In this document: positions 21,974 to 33,296 of the stretch, piece by piece
Layout: the number at the start of each line of letters is the position of its first letter
Numbering within the stretch: the first letter of the stretch is position 1
NCBI GenBank assembly: GCA_003024785.1
Contig: PUQB01000444.1
Coordinates: 1-64,000, forward strand
From: Selaginella tamariscina
Taxonomy: Eukaryota > Streptophyta > Lycopodiopsida > Selaginellales > Selaginellaceae
DNA: 64,000 bases
Reading direction: 5' to 3'
Position numbers and translations under genes: made by a program
The notes under the pieces: model-generated
Databases searched by the model: none
What the model saw: only the letters and a program-made list of their open reading frames with translations
Told to the model about the DNA's origin: nothing

Positions 21974-22953
21974 CTTCGCGGCTCCTAGACGAAGTGGACA
22001 TTGAAGTTTTCCGACTGAACTTCAGCTTCGGCTTCACGCGTCTTGAACTTCTGGCTTTATTAGGACATTCCGCCACCTTGTGTCCTGCTGCACCACAATA
22101 CAAGCATAGGTTCTCACCCCGACGACGTTGCTTCTCAGCAGTTGAAAGTGGGCCACGCTTGGATTTGTTAACCTCCATAGGAACTGCTCCAGAAGGTGTC
22201 GTAGGAACATGTGCTACGGCTACAGGATTGGTTGGCAGGAACTGCTGACGGAATTTTTCCTGACGGCGCTCGAACAAACGGTTGTCAGCGAACGGCCTGT
22301 TGCATGATCTCCGCTAACGTTTAGCATCCGGTAATAAGGAGAAGGTCCTTCACATCATCCCTCAGCCCAAAACGGAAGTGTTCGATCAATGCAGTCTCGT
22401 CCCATGGAATGTTCGTGCACAATTGCTGAATTCGGATGCATAAACGGAAGCTGGTCTGGATCCTTGTGTGAGCTTCCGTAACTTGTGCATGCAGAACGGT
22501 ACTTATCAGGATCTCCAAAACAGGCTTCAAAGGCAGCCACGAAACCTTCAAAGTCTTCCATCAATGGGTCGTCACGCTCCAGCAAGGGAGCAACCCAAGC
22601 TCGTGGAGATCCACTTAGTAAGGATGCCAAAAGGCCAACCTTTTGTGCATCCGTCGAGTAGCGGCGTGGTTGCATGCGGATCAAGAGCCGGATCTGATTC
22701 AGGAAACCTTGGAAATCGGCACGGTTGCCACTGAACTTCTCTGGCATGCTGATCTTCGGCTCCGAGAAAAGTTCGATGAAGAAGGAACCACCGATGCCTG
22801 AGAGAGAGCCTGCGCAGCAGCCTTGGAGGATGCATCAGCAGCTGCATGTGCCGCATGGGTGGAGCCTTGCAGATCGGTGACCACTTGGCGCAAAGTGGCC
22901 AGCTCATGAAGCAACATTTGGTGCTCGCGTTGAAAGTGCTCAAAATCAGCCAT
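21894..22953 (-). pseudogene. Element D gag
   Basis: The frame starts MADFEHFQREHQMLLHELAT at 22953 with a heptad-like N-terminus, continues in another frame with the gag core (PEKFSGNRADFQGFLNQIRL, AFEACFGDP at about 22560-22745), then MFERRQEKFRQQFLPTNP, and ends with a zinc knuckle CLYCGAAGHKVAEC near 22070-22115. At least two frameshifts separate the blocks. Confidence 0.82.
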
Positions 22954-23046
22954 GATCTATGAAAGAAAGAAAGGAGAAAAACGAAGGAAAAGAATCAAGG
23001 AAAAAAAAGTAGCTGGAAACGAGAGCTATGAAAGTTACTATCAAAC

Positions 23047-23598
23047 TGTCAAGCCACGATCCAGGAACCAGGAAGGAGCAGGATTCCAGAGAGGAAGGCT
23101 TGACTCAGGAGCAGAAGGACAAGACAGGAACTAGGAATCAGGAGCAAGACAGAACAGGACAGGATCCAGGAGAGGACAGGAAGGATAGGATCCAGGAGCA
23201 AATAGGAACAGGACAGGATCCAGGAGCAAGAACAGAAGGATCAGAGCGAACAAGAGCAGGAGGCAAGGAGAAGACAAGAACAAGACAAGAACAAGAATGA
23301 TCGTAGAAGACTGGTGTTGATAGTAACTGATTGTACAACAATTAGGTCGGAGCTTTTATGCTCACAACTCCAAAGCTAATCTAGTCATGAGTCTAATCTA
23401 GTCATGAGCTAAGAATAGTGTCCCTTATCCTCTAGGCATATCCTGTAGCATATCCTATAGGCATATCCTATAGGAATATCCTATAGGTATATCCTGTAGG
23501 AATATCCTGCAGGCATATCCTGTAACCCGTATCCTGTATCCGAAATCCTGCATCTGTATCAGTATCCGGAATCCTGTATCCTGCATCGGGTTGTGACA
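23047..23598 (-). repeat. Element D 5' LTR
   Basis: Same length as the 17465-18016 copy, with the same 13-base tandem units at about 23433-23575. It ends TTGTGACA before ACTGC, the target-site repeat. Confidence 0.92.
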
Positions 23599-23599
23599 A

Positions 23600-25566
23600 C
23601 TGCCAAACCAACTCCCTAGCACAATCGACTAAAGTTTCACATGCATCGGAGCCAAACGCTTGGCTTTGGAAGGATGAGTCTATTGAGGAGGGAAGGCTTG
23701 CCGCCGAGGAGGGAAGGCCTACCGTTGACTCTGAGTACACATCAGAGGAACCAGCAGTTGAGCTTGAGTTCACAAGGGAAGAACATGCTCAGCTTGATAC
23801 GCCTGCACTAGAACAACTAACTCACCCTGCACCATTGGAGTTGAACACACAACTAGTGATACGACAAGCTCCGCAAGTTGATCGCCTGGCACGAAGACTT
23901 CCTTTTGATCCTTAGTTTCTTGGACATGATTAGTCAGGTAAATCAACTTGGGTTCCCAAACCCAAGGCACTGCTAGTCACCCAGCCAAAGGTTTCCACTC
24001 CCAACAACTTCTAGAGGCGCAGAGCTCACCTGAAGTTGAGGAGTGGATGAAAGCCATGTAGAACGAGCTTGACTCTCATTGAGTCAACCAGACCTTCACA
24101 CTCGTGCCAAAGGAGCCACACCAGCAAGTCGCTTATGTTTCTTCTTATCTATTATTGAAAATGTATATATTCTACCCCTTTAGTAGCTGAAAAAATCTCA
24201 TTTATTGAACTCGGTTTATACAGTAGAAAAAGCAACTACCATCTAGTTCTTATACTTATAGGACATAATCATTCTTTATAAAGAAAAATACCACCCACTC
24301 TTTGCTTCTGATTCAATATATGTCCATGGGTTTTCAAAAAGGTGTTGAACCCATTAAGGACTTCAAGGCTCACTTCGTTACCAAAGGATTCTCTCAAGTG
24401 CTGAGACTACACTTTGATGAACCTTTTCTCCGATTGTCAAAGTTACCATTGTTCGAGTTCTCATGGCTTTTGCTGCATAGTTCAAACTCACGACACACCA
24501 CCTCAATGTGAAAACGGCCTTTTGAACGCTCCCTTGAAAGAGACAACCAAAAAGATTTGAGTACACATGAACTAACGGGGAGAAACTGGTATGTGAGCTG
24601 CAACGGCCTCAAGCAGGCGTTGAGAGAATGGTACAGGTGTCTCAACAACTTTCTCTACAAGCATGGCTTCACCAAGCTCAACTCTGACAGTAACCTCTAT
24701 CAGAAGGTGACCTCTGAGGGCTTCTTAGTCATTGCAGTATATGTAGACGATTGTTTACTCGTCGATAGCAATCAAAACCTTCTCCAAAGTTTCAAGGTCA
24801 GCTATATCAACTCTTGGACCTGGGACTAGTGGAAAAGATCGTCGGTATCAAGGTAGAACAAGATGAAGCTGCTAGAAGGGTCAAGCTTAGCCAACCACAA
24901 TACATCAAGGAGCTACTCAAACATTTCAACATGACCAACTATTAGCATGCTTCGACGCCAATGATCACAGGTAGGAAACTAGTATGTGAAGGTATGCTTG
25001 CATTTGAAAATCAAAGTATATATTGGTCCCTCGTTGGTAGGCTTCTCCACCTAGCAAATACCACCCAGCCTAACATCGCATTTGCCATTGGAGTCCTCAA
25101 TCGCTTCAACTCATGTCCTCTCCAAGACTATTGGCATGCCGCCAAGAGAGTGCTCAAGTATTTGTAGGGAACTCTTCACTTCGATTTGCTTTACACTAGG
25201 AACAATGGAGGTTCCATGGTACTTCAAGCATTTACCATGTTGATTGGGCCAGAGATCCGGATTCAAGAGTCTCTACCACTGGAGTATGTTGCTTATTGAG
25301 TGAAGCCCCTATCTCATGGGTAAGCCAGAAAAAACCTCAGTGGCACTCTTTAGTGCTAAAGTAGAGTATGTAGCCGCATCGACAGCCGCAAAAAAAATAG
25401 TCTGGCTAAGGCGTATGTTAGCTGAACTCCAACATCACCAACATGATTTCACCACCCTAAGCTGCGACAACAAAAGCACAATTGCCATGACAAAGAAGGT
25501 TCTTCACTCACGTAGCAAGCATATAGAGAGATCCGCCACCAAAAGGTGGCGAACAGAGAGATAGTT
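23600..25566 (+). pseudogene. Copia A reverse transcriptase and RNase H
   Basis: After a hydrophilic linker (23600-24000), RT text begins near 24020 (EEWMKAM, ELDSH) and continues with KDFKAHFVTKGFSQ, LKQALREWYRCLNNFLYKHG and the active site YVDD (24740-24751). Then come IYWSLVGRLLHLANTTQPNI (about 25020-25080) and copia RNase H (FSAKVEYVAASTAAKKIVWL, then SCDNKSTIAMTKK, then HSRSKHIE). A 150-base AT-rich stretch near 24130-24300 does not look like RT and may be a small insertion. Multiple stops are present. The end (25392-25566) is repeated beyond element E. Confidence 0.85.
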
Positions 25567-26053
25567 CTAACCTGGTGAGTTGACTACATGGGTAAAATTA
25601 TGGGATATGTGGGATATGTGGGCAAAAAGACCCAAGCGGACCTGGGTCATCATGACCAGGGCCCTCTCATAAACACCAATTGGCCCTTTGCCTAGTTGGC
25701 ATAAGGGGAGAGGGAAAGGTTTGACAATTGGTATCGGAGCCAGTTCTCTGCGGTCAGTAGGACTGCCTTAAGTCGTAGGGTGTTTCAATGTTTAGATAAC
25801 TCTAAATTCTTGATATACTCTATTGCTTTCGGTTGACATGTCTGTATTCTGCGCAGAGAGTTTGATCCTGTGAGTTGTCAAACTTCGGAGAACACTTGCT
25901 TAGTGAGTCGGCGTGAGATTCTAGGTATGTTCAAAAGTCTTATGCTAGTTTAAGCTGATGTGTGTGGGTGTACAACCTGTGCAGGGTGTTTCCAGTTTCA
26001 CATTGGGAATATTCCAAGCATATTCTTCAAGTGTTGACACTAGGGTTCAATAC

Positions 26054-27280
26054 GATGAGCAAGAGAAAGCAACCAGAGCCTGAGGCAGAGAGGGCTGTCG
26101 CAGAGGCTCAAAATGAGGAGATGGATGAGGCTGATCCAGGTCGACCACTAGAGTTAGACAACGACCTAGTTGGCGAGAAATAATGATGAATGCTTTAAAC
26201 GAACTTCGAGGGGATGTGTTGGGGTTGAACGACCGAATCAATAATGTTGCTGTTCGGATTCCGACGAATACTACAGTCCCAGATGTTCCGCAACCAGACA
26301 CACGAAAAAAGAAGAAGAAGCATGACTCAGAGTCAGGTTCCTATGAATCAGATTCTTCGACGAAAGAAGGTGGTAGAGGTCCTAGTAAATTCAAACCGGT
26401 AAAGCCTTTGAATTTCATGGGTTCAAAGGATTACAAGGTTTTGGATGACTGGTTGTATGATATGGAAAGCTATTTCGAGGCTGCTTCCGTGAGAAAGACA
26501 GAAAAGGTTGCATGTGCCAAGCAGTTTCTTAAAGAAGAAGCTAAGACTTGGTGGCGAATTGTTGAAGGTGAACATGGATACCGAAACAACTGGAAGCACA
26601 TGAAAAGGAGATCAAAAAGCAGTATATGCCAGATGATCTCGGTTTGTGATTGCATGCTGACCTGGCACTTTGTCAACAGGGAGTTCGGGGAAGTCCAATG
26701 GACCACGTTTATCGATTCGAAAGTGTACGGCGATTGGTGCCAAATGAGTGATGATGAAGCTCGAAGTTGCTTCATGGCTAGCTTGAATGAGAAGACGCGA
26801 AGAGAAATCTTAAGGTACAAGCCAATGAGCTATCGGGAATGTCAAGAGGCAGCTCAAAAGGTTGCTTATGGCATGTTGTTAGAAGACTTGTACAAAGGGG
26901 AGGAAGCAAAACCTAAACCAAGGAAGTTTCCTCCAAAGTCTGGGTTTAGAAAGTTTGATAAGCGACCAAATCAATCGCCATCAATTCGAAGTGCAAGTCC
27001 CTTTGTCGGCAATTCCAAGTTCTCGGACACATCAAGACCCATCGGATTTTGAAAACCATTGGCGTTACCACCTCCTCAGCAGGCCAAAGGATCGGCTCCA
27101 AAGTCTGCTCCCCGCGTCCCAGGCGGGGTTGTGAAATGTTATAATTGTAACAAGCCTGGTCATTTTGTTAAAGAGTGTCAAGCACCCTCACAACAATCAG
27201 GACATTTCAAGGTGATGGTAGAGAGGAAGTTGCTGAACCAGAAACGCTTGAAGATCCGGAAGATGAGTCAGAAGAGGTAA
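26054..27280 (+). pseudogene. Element E gag
   Basis: The frame starts MSKRKQPEPEAERAVAEAQN at 26054, stops at 26183 and restarts with MMNALNELRGDVLGLNDRIN. The gag core reads KFKPVKPLNFMGSKDYKVLD, WLYDMESYFEAASV, FLKEEAKTWWR, and EKTRREILRYKPMSYRECQ. A zinc knuckle CYNCNKPGHFVKEC lies near 27138-27180 after a stop at about 27052. Two or three breaks make it non-functional as it stands. Confidence 0.82.
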
Positions 27281-27375
27281 TGTTGTACCAGACACAACCT
27301 GCCTTATTCGCTATTCAAGACAAAACTGACCCTTTGCTATATTTGACAGGAAGGATATGAGGGGACCGAGTCCGA

Positions 27376-29200
27376 ATGATGATCGATACTGAAGCAACAT
27401 ACAACTTCATATCGACTAGTCTAGCTCGTCGATTGAATTTGAATGTAATAAAGATGTGTGAAATAAAGATCAATTTTGGCAAAGGTTCTCAAAATACTAA
27501 TAATATAGCAAGGGCAGTTCCTGTCCAGAAGGCTAAGCTAGACTTAGTTGTCTTGAATATGACGGGGTTTGACTTTATGGAATGGTTCCATAAACATGTA
27601 ATCAAAATGAGGGTTCTGGAGATAATCGGATCACGCTTGCAGCAGATAAAGAGGACATTAGAAAGACCACACTTAAAATGGAAATGCTAACTGATAAGGA
27701 TTGGAATCCTATGTTCCTTACCTTAACTCAGTTGCGTAAGGCAGTTAGACATCAAGAACGTGTGTTTCTTGCAATGGTTTTGGATACTGGTGAAGTCAAA
27801 ATAGGAGATGGTCAATAATCTGTTCCTAAACCTATTTTGGAAGTCTTGAACATGTTTAAAGATGTGTTGCCAGAAGACTTGCCGCCCGAGTTACCTCCAC
27901 GTCGAGTTGTGGACCACAGGATAGAGATTTTGCCAGGTTCGTCTCCATCGGCAAGAGCCCCATATCGGTTGAATCCTCAAGAGTTAGTAGAATTGAAGAG
28001 ACAGCTGACAGAATTGATAGGTCGAGGACACATTCAACCTAGTCGATCGCCATATGGTGCACCTATCTTGTTCGTAATGAAAAAGAATGGTACGATGCGA
28101 ATGTGTGTGGACTATCGAGCACTGAATGCGATAACTATCAAAAATAAGTATCCTCTTCCACGAGTGGACGACTTATTTGATAGGCTATCGAAAGCAAAGT
28201 ATTTTTCAAGAATAGACTTAAGATCGGGGTACCATCAGATTCGGTAACAGAGAATGACATTGAGAAGACCGCTTTTCGAACGCGTTATGGATCGTTTGAG
28301 TTTCTAGTCTTACCATTCGGGTTGTGCAATGCTCCAGCAACTTTTTGCACAATGATGGATGATGTGTTTAGAGACTATCTTGACGAGTTCGTAGTGGTGT
28401 ATATTGATAACATTCTGATTTTCAGTTCGACAATTGAGGAACATGTGAACACTTAGAAAAAGTGTTTCAGAGATTGAGAGAGAACCAATTGTATGCTAAA
28501 GAAAGCAAGTGCGCATTTGGTCAAACCAAGATAGATTTCTTGGGACACTTGATCTCAGGTGGGGAGGTTGCCATGGACCCAAAGAAAATTCAAGCTATTA
28601 CTGAGTGGATGACTTTAAAAGATGTGCATGAAGTTAGATCATTTCTTGGTCTAACAGGGTATTACGAAGATTCATAAAGGGTTACTCGGAAATAACGGCC
28701 CATTGACAGATCTTATGAAAAACATTCCATGGCATTGGACTCCAGAGTGCCAACGTGCGTTCGTCAAACTCAAAGAGGCTATCTCTTTTGAGCCAGTTTT
28801 GCAGTTGCCCATATTTGAAGATCCCTTTGAAGTAGAATGTGACACTTCCGACTTTGCAATTGGTGGTGTATTGCAACAGAAAGGACATCTAGTGTCCTTT
28901 TTCTCAAAGAAGTTAGATGCCGTGCAAACTCGATGGCCTACTCACAAAAAGGAGATGTATGCTATTGTTGCTTCCTTGGAGTATTGGCGTCATTATCTTC
29001 CAAGTCATGGCACTGTGGTTTGGACAGATAGTGTAACTCTAAGGTATTTTGAAACGCAGCCGAAGCTATCGCCAAGTATGCTAGATGGCAGCAGAAGTTG
29101 GCACGATTTCAGCCTGAAATCAAATAAGCGGGAAAGGACAATGTGGTAGCTGATGCACTCAGTAGAAAGGGTCATCTTCGATTATGTCAGCACCCGTGTC
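27376..29200 (+). pseudogene. Element E protease, reverse transcriptase and RNase H
   Basis: The protease site reads DTEA rather than DTGA (27382-27393). RT pieces are clear: [53 protein letters not shown], then a frame change near 28248. The active site is YIDN, not YIDD (28400-28411), so the second catalytic aspartate is lost. FLGHLISGGEVAMDPKKIQA follows, then RNase H (FEVECDTSDFAIGGVLQQKG, HKKEMYAIVASLEYWRHYL). Two key active-site substitutions plus frameshifts show long inactivity. Confidence 0.88.
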
Positions 29201-29254
29201 AACTTTGGATGAATTTGTGACGGCGTATCCTCAGGACAAGTTTGCTAAGGAGCT

Positions 29255-30738
29255 TTGAGCCTGGTGGCAAAGAGGAAACAAGTTCATCAGTTACGAAGAG
29301 ATGGTAATATTCCAGCAGGAATAGAAAGTCGAATGGATGCACTCAAACAGGCATTTTGCGTACGAGATGGAGTTCTTTATTATAAAGAAAAGAGACTCTA
29401 TGTTCCAGAAGGGACATGGAGGGAGAGGCTGTTAAGAGAGCATCACGACGTTCCTTTGGCAGGACATGGTGGAAGGCATAAGACGTTGGCTTTGTTGAAA
29501 CAGGGATTCTATTGGCCGGGTATGATAGATGATGTTGCCAAGTATGTCAAGACATGCCCCACATGTCAACAAGTAAAGAGCGATCGCAAAAACGAGCTGG
29601 GAAGTTGCAGTGTATACCGATTCCAGAGCGGCCATTTCAAAGTGTTACTTTGGACTTTATCATGGGATTGCCAAAATCTTGTGGTTTTAATGCGCTCATG
29701 GTGGTAGTCGATCGATTTTCAAAGGTTGCTCATTTCATTCCAACTGTAGAGACAGTGAATGCAATTCAAGCAGCAAAGTTGTTCTTCCACGAAGTCATAA
29801 GAGTGCGCGGACTACCGGAAACCATGATCTCAGATCGGGATCCTCGATTTACTGGGAAGTTTTGGGGAACGTTGTTTAAGCAATTTGGGATGCTGAAGTT
29901 CAGTACGCTTACCATCCGCAAACTGATGGTCAACGGAGAGGGTGAACCGACAAGTCGAGGACTATCTCAGATGCTATGTTCAAGGTGATCAACTTGATTG
30001 GGCTGAACACTTAGATATGGCTGAGATATGTTACAATAACTCGATGCACACTGCAATCGGATGTAGCCCGATGGAAGTGTTAACTGGGAATAAGGGTGGT
30101 ATTCCTCAGAGTATGGTGTTACCGAAAGACGATAGCAATCGAGTTCCATCTGTAGCAGAGTTCACGGGACAATTGTATCGAACATGGGAAGCTGCTCGTC
30201 AAGCGATGGCTGCAGCAGGAAAGGTATCGTCAGCAGTACGATAAACATCGGCGGGATGTAGAGTATCAGGTTGGGGATATGGTATTGTTGAGTACCAAAA
30301 ACCTGAAGGTTCCAACGACTCTTTCGAGGAAGTTTCTATCGCACTACATAGGTCCATACAAGGTGGTGAAGCAAGTAGGGAAAGTGGCTTATGAGTTAGA
30401 TCTTCCTCCGGAGTTGGGAACAATACACAATGTGTTTCATGTCAATTTACTCGAGCCATTCCACAAGGATGAGAAACATCGCAGAGATATGAAACTTACG
30501 TCCGCTTCCTGAGCTGGTCGGCGATAGAAGGAGTTCGAAGTTGAGTCGATATTGGATGCAAAGGATATTAAACGCAGGGACGCGAAAACGTAAACGAGAA
30601 TATCTTGTTAAGTGGAAGGGTTACCCGGCATGCGAGTCGACATGGGAACCATTGGATAATCTACAGAACGCGATGGAGATAGTGAAGAGTTTGAGGCAAG
30701 GTCTCAAACTGTTAGTAATGATGATAGAAATAAAGTGA
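29255..30738 (+). pseudogene. Element E integrase with chromodomain
   Basis: The HHCC region reads HHDVPLAGHGGRHKTLALL, FYWPGM, CPTCQQVKSDR (29440-29590). The core has DFIMGLPKSCGFNALMVVVD, RGLPETMISDRDPRFTGKFW and a frame change near 29915 (expected YHPQTDGQ). The GPY/F module is FLSHYIGPYKVVKQVGKVAY (about 30335-30395). The chromodomain follows: AKDIKRR, REYLVKWKGYPACESTWEPL, NLQNAMEI (about 30555-30690). The chromodomain looks well preserved. Confidence 0.88.
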
Positions 30739-31097
30739 ACTTTATTTCTTATTAACCAAGGGGCCGGCAACAACCTAACTAGAGGCCTCCAATATAAATT
30801 CTAGTTAACTAAAGAAATTAACCAACTTGTTGTCTGTCGGGTGACAGACTTTGCAGACGTGCAAAAGGTCTCCAAGTGACTTCTGTCGCAGGTGGTGCCT
30901 CCGGCAGCTGGGTTCGACTCAGTGAACGACGGTTCTGAAGTACTTGGCTTCGCGTAATGCAAGGGGGGTAATAAAACTTGTGAACTTTTGGCTGACTCCG
31001 CATAGAGTGATATGTTAGTTTTGTTAATTTTTCTAACCTATCTAGTCTTGGAGTTAGACGTCAACGAGGACGTTGACATTTTCAAAGGCGGGGAGTG
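30739..31097 (+). other. Spacer between element E integrase and LTR
   Basis: No coding sequence is supported. It contains TTTATTTCTTATTAACCAAG and GTCGGGTGACAGAC stretches and ends in AACGAGGACGTTGACATT and the purine tract GGCGGGGAGTG at about 31089-31099, next to the LTR start TGTCATAG. Confidence 0.5.
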
Positions 31098-33013
31098 TGT
31101 CATAGTTTTTACTATGACTCGACCCTTTACTTTGGGGTTTGACTGTTGTTACCTACCGAGTTGTGTGGCGAACCCTAGCAGCCCGCTTAGTGCACTTAGG
31201 TGTTTAGGGGTAGTCCGGCCGGCTGTCACTAGGTACCTCGAGAAACTCTAGGCGAAGGTAGTACTTACCCTCTAGAAAACTCTCCCCCAGTTTGACGTTA
31301 TAGGTTTTCCGTTAAATATAGCTTGTCAAAAAGGGTTAGGGACACCCCTAGGGTTGACCTAACCCTAGGGTTGCCCTAACCCCACGCCCTAATACCCCCC
31401 CCTAGGGGTTAGGTTTAGGGTTAGGTTTTTCTCTAAGGGCTGGCATTTCCGTGCCAGCCCACTTACTCATTTAGGTAAACAGGGGGGGGGGGTCCGTCAC
31501 ATAAATAAGGTAGAGTATATGTAGTGAGGCTTCCTGGGTTCAAAAGAGAGCTCGTTAACCTCCTACCGGTGCAAGCTAAGCTTGTGTCGTCAAGGTGCAA
31601 CCCTCCGTTGTGCCGCCCAAACTTCCACACGACAGGGGTACAACCCACCCTAGGGTTAGACTATCCTTATCGTTGGCAGGATCTTGCCTTTGAGATAGGG
31701 GCACGTCACTTCCAAGGAGTTAGTCAGATTCCTTGGTCCGAAAACCTGCCGCAAGCTCAAAGACATTGCCCGAGTTCACGTTCCGCAAACTAGTGGTTGA
31801 GGCCTTGCTCCGGCCGCCTCAACCACGCCAAGCTAGGAACGACACCTAAAGCTCGGCTAGTCCGTGTATCCTGATTCACAAGGTGAGTCTCGTTCGTGGA
31901 CTTAGTCAGTTAGGGGTTTGTTCCTAAGGCTTGGGTTCCTAATACGGGTTACTTTACCAGATTCCGTGGGGTTTCCAGAGAGGGGATTCCAGGGTTGGCA
32001 CCTGGCAAGCCGCCTTTGTGGCACCAGGTAAAAACTCTGACAATTGGTATCGGAGGTTCTCTATTGACCGCAGAGAACTGGCTCCGGTACCAATTGTCAG
32101 AGTTTTTACCTGGTGCCACAAAGGCGGCTTGCCAGGTGCCAACCCTGGAATCCCTTCTCTTGGAAACCCACGGAACCTGGTAAAGTAACCCGTATTAGGA
32201 ACCCAAGCCTTAGGAAGTCAAACCCCTAGCTGACTAAGTCCACAAACGAGACTCACCTTGTGAATCAAGATACACGGACTAGTCGAGCTTTAGTGTCGTT
32301 CTAGCTTGGCGTGGTTGAGGCAGCCGGAGCAAGGCCTCAACCCTAGTTTGCGGAACGTGAACGCGGGCAATGTCTTTGAGCTTGCGGGTAGGTTTTCGGA
32401 CCAAGGAATCTAACTAACTCCTTGGAAGTGACGTGCCCCTATCTCAAAGGCAAGATCCTACCAACGATAAGGATAGTCTACCCTAGGGTGGGTTGTACCC
32501 CTGTCGTGTGGAAGTTTGGGCGGCACAACGGAGGGTTGCACCTTGACGACACAAGCTTAGCTTGCACCAGTAGGAGGTTAACGAGCTTCTCTTGAACCCA
32601 AGAAGCCTCACTACATAAACTCCTACCTTATTTATGTGACGGATCCCCCCCCTGTTTACCTAAATGAGTAAGTGGGCTGGCACGGAAATGCCAACCCTTA
32701 GAGAAAATGGTTGTCCTAACCTCCCTAAACCTAACCCCTAGGAGGGGGGTATTAGGGCATAGGGTTAGGGCAACCCTAGGGTTAGGTCAACCCTAGGGGT
32801 GTCCCTAACCCTTTTTTGACAAGCTATATTTAACGGAAACCTATCTTTTGTAACGTCAAACTGGGGGAGAGTTTTCTAGAGGGTAATTACTGCCTTCGCC
32901 TAGAGGTACCTAGTGACAGCCGGCTGGACTACCCTAAACACCTAAGTGCACTAAGTGGGGCTGTTTCTCACTACAACTAGGGTTTGCCACACAACTCGGT
33001 AGGTAACAACAGT
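31098..33013. repeat. Head-to-head LTR palindrome at the end of element E
   Basis: A plus-oriented LTR (31098 to about 32042, TGTCATAG...CTCTGACA) runs into a primer site (TTGGTATCGGAG, 32044-32055) and GTTCTCT. After a 9-base loop (32063-32071) the whole is repeated in reverse: AGAGAAC, then GGCTCCGGTACCAA (32080-32093), then the LTR backwards to 33013. The reversed LTR lacks about the first 45 bases of the LTR. The leader bases at the axis match E's own 5' leader at 25735-25768 (GGAGCCAGTTCTCTGCGGTC). Both arms contain CCCTAACCCTAGGG-type runs. It is not a simple tandem or solo LTR. Confidence 0.9.
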
Positions 33014-33190
33014 CAAAAAAATAGTCTAGTAAGGCGTATGTTAGCTGAACTCCAACATCACCAACATGATTTCACCACCCTAAGCTGCGACAACAAAGCA
33101 CAATTGCCATGACAAAGAAGGTTCTTCACTCACGTAGCAAGCATATAGAGAGATCCGCCACCAAAAGGTGGCGGACATAGAGATAGTACT
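33014..33190 (+). repeat. Duplicate of the copia RNase H segment
   Basis: This matches 25392-25566 almost base for base (AAAATAGTCT...GCGTATGTTAGCTGAACTCC through CACCAAAAGGTGGCG). It lies directly after element E, so copia sequence is repeated on both sides of E. Copia sequence then continues (TACTCGAATACGTC) to the purine tract and 3' LTR. Confidence 0.88.
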
Positions 33191-33296
33191 CGAATACGTC
33201 CCTTCCTCTAGACAATTGGTGATATTTTCATAAACCACTATCGGAGGGTGTTTTCTTCAAGCTGAGATCCTCATTAGGAATTTCAGCTTGAGGGGG

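Larger units (their letters stand above)
17465..23598 (-). mobile_element. Element D: Ty3/gypsy chromovirus, nearly full length
   Basis: Two 552-base LTRs (17465-18016 and 23047-23598) start TGTCAAGCCACG and end GTTGTGACA. The flanks ACTAC and ACTGC are a near-perfect 5-bp duplication inside copia A. Minus-strand order is gag, protease, RT, RNase H, integrase, chromodomain, the chromovirus layout. A purine tract (AGGGAGGAGGTGC) lies next to the left LTR. The LTRs look highly similar, so the insertion is relatively young. Frameshifts have broken gag and pol into several frames. Confidence 0.92.
25567..33013 (+). mobile_element. Element E: Ty3/gypsy chromovirus with an aberrant palindromic 3' end
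   Basis: A primer site TTGGTATCGGAGCC (25735-25748) follows TTTGACA, the end of a truncated 5' LTR starting at about 25567. Gag, protease, RT, RNase H, integrase and chromodomain follow in chromovirus order to about 30738. A purine tract GGCGGGGAGTG precedes an LTR at 31098. This LTR continues into the leader and then reverses, forming a palindrome to 33013. No 5-bp target duplication is seen; instead about 175 bases of copia RNase H are duplicated at the two flanks. The 5' LTR remnant does not resemble the 3' LTR, so E is probably chimeric or rearranged. Confidence 0.8.

Noticed and set aside
31320-31440. CCCTAA-like runs as telomeric sequence
   Set aside because: They are irregular CCCTAGGG/CCCTAAC units located within a retrotransposon LTR and mirrored at 32690-32830, so they belong to the LTR.
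30818-32183. Several open frames of 60-90 codons in the E spacer and palindromic LTR
   Set aside because: They are unrelated to known domains, occur as mirror pairs in both LTR arms, and have no transcription-start context of their own.
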